A stretch of 64,000 nucleotides of DNA. Origin: Clarkia xantiana subsp. parviflora. Its lineage: Eukaryota > Streptophyta > Magnoliopsida > Myrtales > Onagraceae. A model generated the notes under the pieces. That model worked only from the letters and a program-made list of their open reading frames with translations. It made no database searches and was not told the DNA's origin. Location of the stretch: the NCBI GenBank assembly GCA_036873135.1, contig JAPTYO010000059.1, forward strand, positions 6,007,066-6,071,065. Reading direction: 5' to 3'. The translations under genes and the position numbers were made by a program. How positions within the stretch are numbered: position 1 is the first letter of the stretch; every line of letters starts with the position of its first letter. Of this stretch, positions 21,801 through 33,430 are shown in pieces.

Positions 21801-24432
21801 TCCATGATATGGTGGTATTCTAAATACTTGATCCAAGTAAAAAAATTGAAGAAATAATTTAATATTACTTAAAATGGATACATTAATTTATTAGATGTTA
21901 ATTTTAGTCACACGCATAACTTCCCATGTTTTAGCATCTCTAAAAAATAGGCAGCGCGTCCTTGTGGGGTGTTGTACAAATTAAAAAGCAATTTCTCTTT
22001 TGTTAAAAAATATAAATGTCACCTGTTTCATTTCCCAAAACAAAATTGGGCTTGACAACAATAAAAACAAAAGCGAAATTAGAAAATCAATGATGCGCAG
22101 TTCTCTCTTCTTGTTATCTTTTATAGCACGTTACAAATTTATAACTTTTAATATTTTATAACTAATTTTTTTTCTTAAAAAATCTACTTTACCAATATAA
22201 AAAATGCAACGGGTCCTCACCCCCAAAAGACACCTAACTCTCAAAGGGTACCACTTTTAAACCATACTAAACCAATCTATCTCATGCCGCCCCAGCCACT
22301 CTACCATGTCCCAAAAGCAATATACCAGAATCTCAGCCGACCGGTACGGCCGCTGTAGTATGCCTATGTCCCAACGGATTGTTCCCGTATCTCAACCGAA
22401 TTGGTGCAATGAATATATATATATATACAATATGGGTGTGGCCTTTAAACAAAACTGTCACAACCGACGGATATTCCCTCGCGCCGCACACGCTGATCGC
22501 CAGCAAACAAGTTGCTGCCCACCTCCCCTCGCCACCATCTCTCGCCGTCTTTCCCTCCACCCACGCTAAGCCACTAATCAATCGGCGACCAGCCCTAGCC
22601 CTCAGGTGGAGATTTCGTATCCCCGTCGTTTGTACACCGGCCGCTGTCACAGATTTTGTCATCGTTCCTCAATGGTTCCTTTCACCCGCCGTCTGCCAGT
22701 CATTGGTGATTATGTCCTCCCGGCGGTGGTTATGCTTGATCTGCTACTACATCTGTTCGTATGATACTGTTTTGTTTGGTAAGTAGGTTTAGTCCGATCA
22801 ACTTCTTGTGTTCCACATTTGCCCCTGCTAATTTCCACTCTTGTGGACCACCTTTGCCGTCCAATTGGTAAGTTTGATCTTTTTTTTCATTGATGCGATA
22901 CCAGGTGTTGTTATGGATTCTTCTTACATATGAGAGATACTATAGTCAGTATGGATCGCTACTTTTCTTGTTCTAATAATGGGTTATCTCAGTATATATG
23001 TTAATTTCCTGTTTCTCTAAATATTTCTGCTAAGTTTTTTTTTTTATTACTTACGCTTTTCTTATTAGTGTCAACTATGTAACTCAATTGCTTGTTCAAT
23101 AAAATTCAAATTGATTTGAATTTTCCGATTTTTAGCTTTGTTTTCAAAACAAACCTTTCTGTGTTGATTCTTGGTGCTCTCAAAGAACTGAAAATAAGAA
23201 GTGAGTTGAAAGTTTTCTGTTTGATTATTATTAGTTGGTAATTTAGAATGCTATTATCTAGGCAGGTGCGAAGTTGACTACGTACATACAGCCCTCTCAA
23301 GTATAGGATTTTCCCTTCTGTATTGTTATTAGCTAATTTCTTGTAAATTTTTCTTTTAATATTTCTAATGATTCCATTTTCTTGAAAATGTAGTTAAGGT
23401 GTCTTACCTGTAGCAGAATATGAGTTTTCTGGTGAAGATAATATTCTTCAATATAACATGTTTGTGGTCAATTAGATGCTCCAATGATTAGACCTTTTCT
23501 TAATAAAAAAAAAAAAGGTTTACTAGCTATACATTATTGTTATGAATGTTATATGTTATACAATTTATTTTATTTTATTATGAATTTCTGATGTGTATTC
23601 AGTTTTATTTATATCTATTGTGTCAGTTGCATATGTTGTACTCAATTTCATATATTTCTCTTATTGTGCCAACTACATCTATTATGTATTCAATCTTGTC
23701 CACTTGCCTTTAAAAAAATCAACATTTGTGGAATTAGATATGTTTTCCATTGCTCAATGGCACATATTGGTACTTTATTATGTCCATTTTGGTTTTACAT
23801 AGTAAGTAATAAGAGTACGAATCAACTAGCCAAGTTTCTTGAGCAGATTAAAGAAATTGGCGGAGATGAAACACTACACTAGTAATAATTATAAATTACT
23901 ATACCCGGAATATAAGATTAATTATAAGATTAATTCCACTCTTCATTTGACGCTAAGTTTAATTTTGCCCAATTTCATTAAGATTCTACAGTTTATTCAC
24001 GTTAGAGAGGAATTTAACCTTGAGAAATGATAAACGGGCCGATGAAGTTGCCCGACCATGTGCTATATGTGGGGCTTTCTCGTTAATAATTACTTTACAT
24101 TCTTTTCTCTTTTAGCCGTACGTTATTAATTTGAGTGGAAACTTTAATAACTTTATGAAGAAAAAAAATGAATAGGTTCATTTGATTAGTGAAACATGTA
24201 TGAACTATGTTTTATTTTTGTCAAAAATTGTTTCTGTATGCATAGGTTTTATGTAAAATAGTTTTTCCTGTAACATAACACAACATTGAACTCAACAGCA
24301 AACTTTGAGATCAGCAACATGATTTGAGTTGCCTATACGCAATGTAACAGAGAAGAAAAACTCAAAAAATTGTAGTTTTTTTTCAGAGAAAATATGGATA
24401 TACATTACGGTGGGAGGCGTGGGATTAGATAT
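21801..24432. other. Intergenic region between two convergent genes
   Basis: AT-rich overall. A GC-richer, UTR-like patch at about 22440-22760 looks like a 5' leader on the plus strand but leads into no recognisable protein. Around 23590-23720 short related phrases ('gtattcaattt', 'tgtgccaactacatctatt') repeat. No gene is supported. Confidence 0.4.
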
Positions 24433-27400
24433 TTATGAGTGAGAAAAATTTCTGGATAAAGAAGGGTGGTGCGGCGATGAGCTGAAGATCTCATGACCCA
24501 GCTCCTTTATCTTGTTCAGCAACAGCATCTGTTCCGTTTCCAGCTGTAGCATGTACTCTTCTTGCAAATCCTCCATTGCCTCCATCTCGCTCGCTATCGT
24601 CCCCAGTCCTTCCAGATTCCCCTCTTCTATTTGAGATTGAAATTTTCCCAACATCACCTTCATCTGTTTTTTAATACAATCAACCGCTTAATCACCCTAC
24701 CAAGTTCGAATCCTGTCGCTGTAAAATCAAATCTTTTAGAAAAAAAAGATGCTCACTTGGGTAGAAATTTGATAGGATTTGGCTAGTGACGGCTCGGAAT
24801 CTAAGCTCGGCCGCTTCTGAATCTCAGGAATCTTCCTCGTAATCTGAACACGAATCTCACCTCGTTTAACACCTTGGAGAGGAATCCATTTATCGAACAT
24901 CTCGTTCGGTGGCAACCTCTGATACTCTACTACGCAGTCACCGATGCTGAACGTTGGTAGCAATGCGTTGTGGTCTTTCACGTGTAACTGTAACTTACTC
25001 CCCGTGTCCGGAAACTCCAGTGTCTGGTCCCAACGAGGATTCAGCGTCTTGTACATTACCTGTAACCGACGATATCGAGTGACCATTTTGCGACTGTTAA
25101 AAACGAGGATTTGCGGTTGTGGTGAATCACTTACCTTGGTTCGTTTCTTTAGGTTTCCGTACTGAACACGAACATATGGATCGCTGGTTCCTCGAAGATC
25201 GGCTGCAATAAGATCCCTTGCTTCGACAAGCACCAGCTCGATCCATCCGTTGCCCGACCCGTTTGTGGAACCCTAATGTTTTGTGAGAAAGACTAATAAC
25301 CATCAGAGCATATTCACAATGGTAAAGACCGCTTTGACTCCCATTTTAAGCCACATCACTGTCAACTCATCATAAAAATATGTTAAATTTATTTCAAATA
25401 TCCAATGGCAAAGACACTTAAAAATGTATAGACAATATAAGCATGTAGGAGAACAATTAGAGACACAAAATTTATCTCATTCTCTCTCCTCCACATAAGT
25501 AATTGTCCATAAAAAATTTTAAGTGCTCTAAGCACCCATGATATTAAGGCACCAAGTCTAGATCTCTTTCACTTCAAATATATATGATATAAACCTTCCA
25601 AAGATGTTTTGGTTTTAGAATGCCATACCCTCGAGCCATCGCAATCGTCGATTCTCACCGCCTCGATCTGAAGCCTCAGTTCACCAGAATTGACTTTCTC
25701 GAGCGGAACCCACACATCTCTCATTGATCCTTCAGCTAGGCCTTCCAAATTCACCCGAGCACTGCCGATGTTCTCGTCGCCAAAGGTATCAGCTGAGTAG
25801 CATTTCACTTTCAAGTACTCCCCATCTCCAACCTCATCAAACTCAAACTTGTGTCCCCATACTGGGTTACTAGAGTGAGCAACCTTTGTCTTCTGAAGAA
25901 TCTGAAAAGAATTTAAACCGAGCATTAATGCACAACCAAAATCGACGGTTGAGGGAGAAGAAGAAGGCATGAAAGTATACCTTTCCGTATTGCAATTTGA
26001 CGTAGGGATCGCACTTCCCGTTCCGGTCCTTGCCAATCAAATCCTTCCCTTCGACGATAGTAACATTTATTCTTCTTCCGGTTCTTGATAGCAAATTTGA
26101 GCTTCCGCTCAGTGAGTGTCGAGAAAGACGGGATATTTCCGTGCTATGTGAACCGTCAGCAAATTGCCATTCTTTTAGCATTAGGCGAACCGTCACCTAA
26201 ATAACCATTTTGCGGTGAAGTTGATAGTGAGATGATTAAACTAGGTAACTAATTGGGCTATAATGTTGAACAATCAAAAAGTTTGAGGGCCAAAGTGTTT
26301 TAGATGGATTCTTACCTCCCCGGAACTCGCACCCTCAAATGGAACAACCATCTCGATCTCTTTCCCGCAAAACTCGGCATGTTTTGCTATAATGCATGAT
26401 TCGTGTCCGACCGCCCAAAACATTGTAGAATCATCTAACACATACTTCAACTACAAACCAAAGGACAATTTAGTTGACACTAATATTGCTAACTATGATC
26501 ATATGAACATCTCACACGCGACAAACGACAACAAACTGCACGTTTTAAGTATTTTATTTCCTATTGATATCTGTTAGAATATTTATCTTCCTAGTTTGTA
26601 TTGGTCTAATCCTATTTAAGGGACAAGTTATTGAATAAAACGATAATCAGAAACTTAAATTTCTAAATCTCCTATCCTATGTGTGACCATAACATTATTG
26701 TTCTGACTATTATACAACTGATATAGGAGAAAGAATACCTTAATTTCGCAACTTGCAAGGTAGTCATACTTGACACTATTAGGGGTGCACTCGTACAGAT
26801 GAAATCTCAACACACCAGTATCCTCGTGTAGAACCATGTTAAAATTGGAGTCCCACTCGGGAGTGGATCCCGCCCTGACACCTGTCCTTCTGGTGAGTTC
26901 CTCGAGCTCAACCTCAACAAATGTTCGAAGATCTTTATCATCAACAAGGTTGTCCTCCAAATGGGTGTTGTGGCTGCTATGGCCATCGACCGAGAAACTG
27001 TGCCTCCTTGATGGACTTCCTCTGAAAGCACTGCGCGAGATTTTACTGGCCGAGACAACCTTCACATAGATGATGCCACCAACCACCTTTTTCCTCAACT
27101 CAATGGCTGGCAAAGAGTAGCAACGCCGCCTTGGTTCCACCATCGTCTTCACTAAGGTGTCCGTGAAAATTTTGACCTATTAGTTATTTTAGAGAAGTGG
27201 GTTATCAGTGTCAACCATGTAAAGTATTGTCAAAAAAAGTTAGCTCAATTGGTAATAACTTCCCCTAATGATATGAGAGTTAGACCCAGTAGTGGGAAAT
27301 TTTTAGTGGCCAACTTGTAAATTTTTTAAGAATTTAACAAATTACATACAATAATAGCCAAAATTGGCCATAAGGCCAAACTGCAACCATAAGGAGTTCT

Positions 27401-29772
27401 TTTAGTTTAAAAAGTTATTAAATAAGTACCAGCCAAGAAGAAACTCCGGGTAGTTCAGTGGCAGGTAAAGATTGGCCTCCACCGCTTCCGAAGGCAACCC
27501 CAATCCTCACATCTGGAGCTGATATGAATGAGTATAGTACAGCCTTCCCATCCAAAATTGGCGTCAAGAGAAGCTGAAAATTTTAACATAATTGTTATAT
27601 GAACTGCAAGTGGTGTTTGACCAACATTATATAAGAATATATGAATAATAATAAAAATAATGTGCAGAACTTGACAATCAGAGAGCCAAAAAGCACAATT
27701 TAATTAAGCTGTTAAAAAGTAAAAAAAAAAAAAGGGTCCAAAGATTAACATTTAATTAAGTTATATCAACTACACATAGTAAGAGGAACAAGTTAAACAA
27801 AAAAATAAAAAATAAAGCCATTTGTTGTTGAATTGGTAATAAAAAAAACGAAACAAGTGAAATACATTACATACATCACCCTTAATATGGAGACTGTTTA
27901 TGACAATCCGAGCGCTCCCATAAAAAGGCTTGGCGAGTTTTGCCATCAACATAATACTCATGTCACTAGTATTCCAATCAAAACCCAAGCGCATAACTTT
28001 CTGCAAAAACATTCAGAATGTAAAAGCTAATTTGGTTTAGTTATATAACAAGAATCCGTGACTAATAGCAAAAACTACTACAAGTAATGTAGATCTAGAG
28101 GATGATGTTCAATTTCTAAGTTGATACTGGATTAAAATATACTACACATCAAATAACACGGGAGAAAAATGACAAGAGAAGCAAGAAGGAAACAAACCTG
28201 ACCACCTATAGTAGACCATCGAGTCCCTTGTAGACCCAGGCTAGGGGGGCTAGAACCCAGAGAGAACTCCTGCAACTCAATCTTTTCCTACATTTACAAA
28301 ATTTGTTGGACAAAATTCATACTTTCAGCACTAAATACTACATTTGTTTTTAAACTTTAATATACACAGATGAATTACTTACTATGAGCCTAGTTTTTTT
28401 GTGCTTCAGGCGTTTCTGCAAAAGAATAACTCTTAGATAAGTCAGACTATCTAAAAACTTCACCCTTCATCCAATGAATTGACTACGAACTCAAGAGCTC
28501 ACCTCTACAATGGATGCGAATCTTATGGAGAGCTTTGGGTTCATGAAATTTGGCCAGATTTCCATCAACAACTTGTTTAGCCACTCACAATGCTCCAATG
28601 GTGTTGTTGGCTGTAGAAATATGCAACTCCAATGAATTTTCCCAGAATGGACCAATACATGATGTATATATATATATATATATGTTGAACAAAATAAGAA
28701 GTATCTAAGAATACCGATGCGTTCAAGATGACTTGCTTCCATTTTTTGTTCAAGTCTTCCACGAGAATTTGGCGCTGATAACTCCCATACTGCAAGAAGA
28801 GAAGTTGTACTTAAGGTTACGACTATACAGTCAAATATGGATTTATCATCTCTTGGAGATGAACGGAATCGACTAAATATAATATTAATGGCTTATATCA
28901 AAATTGCATCTTCCAATTACTCAGTAATTACTTTTTGCTGTTAACAACTAAGTAACCGAGACTTCACAAGAAACCGCTTCTAAAGCTGAACTTTACAAAG
29001 AATAAAACAATCTAATCATCAAAATGAAAGAAAAACCACATTGTAGACCAAATTGGATAATAATGACAACTAGACCTTTGCAATAAATAACCATTTCAAG
29101 GCAGTAAAAAGAACTTAATTGTATTGGATGCTCAAGTTTGTTTATGTCTATGATGCTCGACAGAATATTCCCGCATATACTTGCTCCAATGCCCTCAGAT
29201 GTGTTCCCATCCTTCTTCCTTTAGGCTGATGTATAACCGAGCCAATTGCACTGGTGGCTTGGTTACTCATTTTTCATATATCCCAGGTAGAAAAGTAAAG
29301 GCTCAACTTTTCCATTTTGGGGATATGAATCAATCAATGAAACAAGTAGAGATTGAGACAGAGGCAAACACACATGAATTTCATTCTGGAATGGAATTCT
29401 TCGCCCCCCAGAAATGGAAATTAAACCGACAGTTGATTTTGATTAAAGTTTTAATATTTTGTTGACTATTTCAGGGCAGTAAAAACATTGATGCAGCAGC
29501 ATTGACTAACAGCAAATTTCCACCGACAGACAAACATGAAGTTCGATCGATGATCAATCTAACAAAACAAGAACAGAGAGTACCTGCATAGTCGCCCAAA
29601 CGGCGACAACCAGTGGGACCCAGTTGGAGAAAGAAAACACCCATCTCTCAATAGCCCAACCCAGCAGGATCAGAGCTATCAGAACAGGAAGCAGCGGCTT
29701 CTCTACTTTCAAATATTTCAAGAACTCCACTGCATCCTCAACGTTCAATCCACTCTTCTTTCTCCTCACCAT
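24433..29772 (-). CDS. NTMC2T3: SMP- and C2-domain membrane protein (extended-synaptotagmin-like), frameshifted in exon 7
   Basis: Fourteen exons (minus): 29772-29584, 28789-28715, 28610-28503, 28415-28383, 28287-28198, 28000-27875, 27575-27430, 27176-26739, 26450-26316, 26196-25981, 25901-25629, 25272-25135, 25059-24757, 24663-24433; about 832 residues. Residues 25-62 form a hydrophobic N-terminal anchor (LPVLIALILLGWAIERW). Residues about 65-250 form the SMP lipid-binding domain (SLHIKGDLLLTPILDG; GVAFGSGGGQSLPATEL). Three C2-like regions follow: about 285-400 (diverged), 485-600 (KDRNGKCDPYVKLQYG) and 615-735 (ADLRGTSDPYVRVQYG), the last two keeping loop Asp residues. The C-terminus is a coiled coil. 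Such proteins tether ER to plasma membrane and move lipids (family knowledge). Exon 7 has an extra AC at 27539-27542 that breaks the frame; see findings. Domain order fits Arabidopsis SYTF/NTMC2T3 (At3g18370, from memory). Confidence 0.85.
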
Positions 29773-31918
29773 CGCAAGTTAACTCGAACCCAACCGCCAA
29801 ATCAGCTTCTCACTTCATCTTCTTCCCGTTTTCTTTTTTATTTATGAAAACGTCGCAACTTTGATCAGCTAGAACCGAAAACCCCACCTCCAGATATCGA
29901 CGAATTCGAATACCCAGAAGCCGATTTGACGATGAATAGATCAATTTGGTGGGAAGGTTTCGTTTTTATTGTTCTGACGCAGCCAGGCAGCTATAAAATG
30001 TAGAGAGACAAGAAGGTTGAACAGGCAGGCAGAAACGGGAAAAGTCTAAGTCAACAGAACAACACAGAAGCTGAGAAGTGAACCAAAGGGGGTTAATTGC
30101 TCAGGGTCGGTCAATTACACCCCAAGTGTCCTTTTGATTAAAGAGAGGAGTGGTGGTTACTTTTTAATGAGGAAACGACCAAGAAGAAGTTGAAGCGTTC
30201 TTGACCGTTTAATTTGCTCACGGTCGGGAGATCGACGAATCTCATAATTCCTCACATCCATGGCACTTGTAAAATAAAGAATTTAGCTGCTTCATTTCCA
30301 TCCATGTTGATTCACCCGCTAGAAGTGGGAGGAAATCATAATTTTTTCTTAAGGTAATAATAATTAAAAAAAAAAATCACTACAAGAGCTAGGATTTTTT
30401 CTAAAGTTATTATTTTTTGTGTCACTATATGTAACATACCTTAGTATCTAGTCTACTCTTAGTAATGACGATACTAGACCCGGCTCGCTATTAAATATCT
30501 AAACTCTTGTGTTCCAAATGATTTTAAACAAGTTGTTGGATGATTTAAACTTTTGACCTCAGAGACAAACCACATAGAAATCAGCGCTTTTAACTATTAA
30601 ACCACAACTAATGGTCTTTGTTAGATAGATTATCCATGAACCCAATATTGATTAGACTAACCGGTAAAGCGAGTTGTATTTTCAAAGACGACCCGATGTT
30701 AAATCCCGCTGGAGACGCCTCCTTAAAAATGACTTTAACATTAACGCTTCTCGTCCGAAATTGCGAATAAATGCATATATATATATATATATATATCCAT
30801 GAATGAATAACTATTATGTTGAGGGCTATTCAAGTAATTATAATGGAAACGTAATTGCAAACTTTAGTTGACCAATTTCCAACATCAAATGGAAGTTCGT
30901 GCATAGAGGGGGGTTTCGAGAGAGGCTACCAATCTTTGTAAGTGATGAATAAACTAAATACGAGATAATTAATTAATTAATTATTCAGGACTCATTTATT
31001 ATTCATTAGAATCGAAACTTATTGTATCAATTAACGGAATTCACATTTAACCACTACTATAATTATCGGATATTTAAATCCTTCCAACAACCCAAAAATT
31101 GGAAAATATATCATGCTTGTCATGTTTATCCTCCGACTTTATAAAATTATTATTATATTAATCATCTTAAATATTTTAAAATACATCCACTATCTTTTCC
31201 TTAAATACTTTTTTTTATCTTAAATTTTGGAGCAACTTAAATTCTCGGATTTTTCTGAGGATCATCATGCTTTTGTTTTTTTTATTACTAGGGTTAACTT
31301 AATTGTAACATATGTAAAACTTTAAAAGTACGAAAAAGTAAGAAAAATTTTAACTACGCCAAATATTAGCATCATATTATTAATAATATTAATTTATCTC
31401 TAGAGTTCACCTTTAAGGCAATAGAAAAATATACAAAATAGTACCAAAAAGATAATACTTGTGGAGCATGATAGAAATACCTAAATTCTTACACCCATTC
31501 AAATCTTCGTCGAATCAAACTCTAACTCCTTTTTGGCAAAAAAAACTCTAACTTCTTTACCTCCTGCTTTCTCTGTTAAGACATTCTAGCCGGGGTAATT
31601 TTGTTGTGTTTTCCATTTGGTTTTCCCTTCAATCTTTGTTGTGCTTGCACCCGAGACACAAATTATGTTGTTTTTCATGCAGTAAAGGATTCCTCCTGGC
31701 CGGCAGCTTGGATAGGGCTGGTAATTCGTGTTGGCCACGCGAATTCGTTTCGTGAGAGATTCATGCCGTGTTTTAAGGGATCGATCTAATACAAAAGCTC
31801 GTTAATTTTGTGTGACACGAGAAAAACACGATACGGTACGAATAATTAGCACGATCAACATAATATAAATTAAACATTTTAAACTAAAAAATAAAGATAA
31901 AGTTCAATCAACATCCAC
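29773..31918. other. 5' flank of the SMP/C2 gene and AT-rich intergenic DNA
   Basis: 29773-30060 probably includes the 5' UTR and promoter of the minus-strand gene. Beyond that the DNA is AT-rich, with an (AT)n run at about 30776-30797 and no coding or mobile element recognised. Confidence 0.45.
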
Positions 31919-32745
31919 TGTTGGGATCAAAATGACGTGGCCACAAACTTCACGGAATGGACTTCTAGGCTTTGCCTTGGACGTAGCTCTCTCGAGGACT
32001 TGATTTCCTCCGGGGGACTTTTAAGGTCGAGCACCTAAAAAGGGTGGGGATGGCCCCTGATTCCACTCCGAAGCTTAAGTTAGTAATGTATTTGAGAGTG
32101 TAATATATAAGTATTCAGAGCAGATTGTTTTTAATTGAAGGAGATAGCCTCCTATTTATAGGAAGAAGTTTACCGACTTTGTAGAGGCGGCTACTGACCT
32201 CTGATTGGTTGCCTAGGGGCGGCAATCAGCCCTTTGTGATTGGCTGATAGAAGCGGTTGTCAGTCAGCTGGTGATAAGCAGGTCGCCATCTCATGTTTAC
32301 TTCGGAGGAAGGTTTTCTTTTTAAGCAGGTGACAAGCAGGTCGCCACCCGTCTTTACTTCGAGGGAAGGTTTTCCTTTGGAGACGGTGGGAAGCAGGTCG
32401 CCACCTGTCTTTACTTCGAGGGAAGGTTTTCCCTTAGAGACGGTGGGAAGCAGGCCGCCACCTGTATTTACTTTCGAGGGAAGGTTTCCCTTGGACACGG
32501 TGGGAAACAGGTCGCCACCTGTCCTTTGGAAGATTCTCTAAGTCTCCATAGTCGACCAGTCATTCTTTTGAAGTCGACTTCTTCATGATTGGTAGTCGAC
32601 CTTTTATCTCCAAATGGTTGGAATAAACAAGAAAGGTCGTCGACTTCTTCTCCTCGCCCTGAAAGCGTACTCGACCTGTCACCTGTAGGAAATCACCATA
32701 GACCAAGAACGTACATACATAGTCGGGTTTATTTATAACCCAACA
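31919..32745 (-). repeat. Gypsy-B 3' LTR with internal minisatellite
   Basis: On the plus strand it starts TGTTGGGATCAAAATGACG and ends TTATAACCCAACA, 827 bp. Ends match the LTRs at 48824 and 55770. It is longer than those copies because of a repeat of about 60 bp at 32325-32525 ('gcaggtcgccacctgtctttacttcgagg' type), present about three times. Confidence 0.88.
32325..32525. repeat. About 60-bp minisatellite within the Gypsy-B LTR
   Basis: Three or so tandem units share 'tttacttcgagggaaggttt' and 'gagacggtgggaagcaggtc'. The other LTR copies of the family carry only related single segments, so the expansion looks specific to this copy. Confidence 0.75.
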
Positions 32746-33430
32746 CTTGCCCCCGAGACTCGAGTTGTCAGCTTCATTTACTTAAGGTGAAGGCTTGAGT
32801 CGAGTAAAGCCCCATTTTGTGGCGAGATAATCTAATTCTCAGGACTTGTGGATTTCCCGGTCTTTCCAGAAGTTGAAGACGCTCTCCCTCGGGATTAGGA
32901 TTTCTATCCGTTGGGAGAAGAGATGGTTTCGGCATGCAGAGATCTCCTAGGGAAGCTGGGGAGTCACCCTCTCAATGGCTCTACAGGTGTAGGCTAACGG
33001 TCATGTTGTCAGATGAAGAACCAATGAATGGCTGACCTTGATAAGGCTTCGCAAGGAAGTTATCCCAGCGAGGGAGTTCTTCAATAAATACCCCCCCCTT
33101 TTTACTTTCACTTTTCACCTTTCACCTTCGTCTTCTCTCCAATCCTGGCGAATCAATACAGTTCCTTCTTTATAAACCCTAATTCTCCTCGTCCTTGTAC
33201 GCTTGAAGAGAGGATTTTGATCGGAATTGCCACCGCAGGTCCCTCCGATCCTCAGCAAGAAGCTTCGTTCCTTCATTCTCTCTCTAGAACTCCGATGGCT
33301 CTCCCCATTCCTGAAGGTAATCTTGAAGATTTCGTTCCCTCCCCTCCTTCTCCTAAGGTTAGTAAATTGACCAGCCATGGCTTCATGAAGGCCGTGGCTT
33401 TGGGTAATCTGAGCGATGATGAACATCCCA

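Larger units (their letters stand above)
31919..33430 (-). mobile_element. Gypsy-B: truncated 3' part of the Gypsy-A/C family
   Basis: Minus-strand order: part of the antisense-ORF region (33430-33100), spacer, polypurine tract (reverse complement of 'cttgcccccgaga' from 32746), then the 3' LTR. The region 33110-33430 matches 49900-50220 of Gypsy-C ('ggtaatctgagcgat'). gag and the 5' LTR are missing. The element ends abruptly near 33430, where Copia-2 sequence begins. Confidence 0.82.

Noticed and set aside
23593..24030. Hydrophobic small open frames
   Set aside because: AT-rich sequence with short local repeats; no start context, splice sites or similarity that supports a gene.
25273..25628. 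Possible MITE in an intron of the SMP/C2 gene ('gagcatattcacaatgg')
   Set aside because: The left end resembles common plant hAT MITEs, but I could not find a matching inverted right end or duplication.
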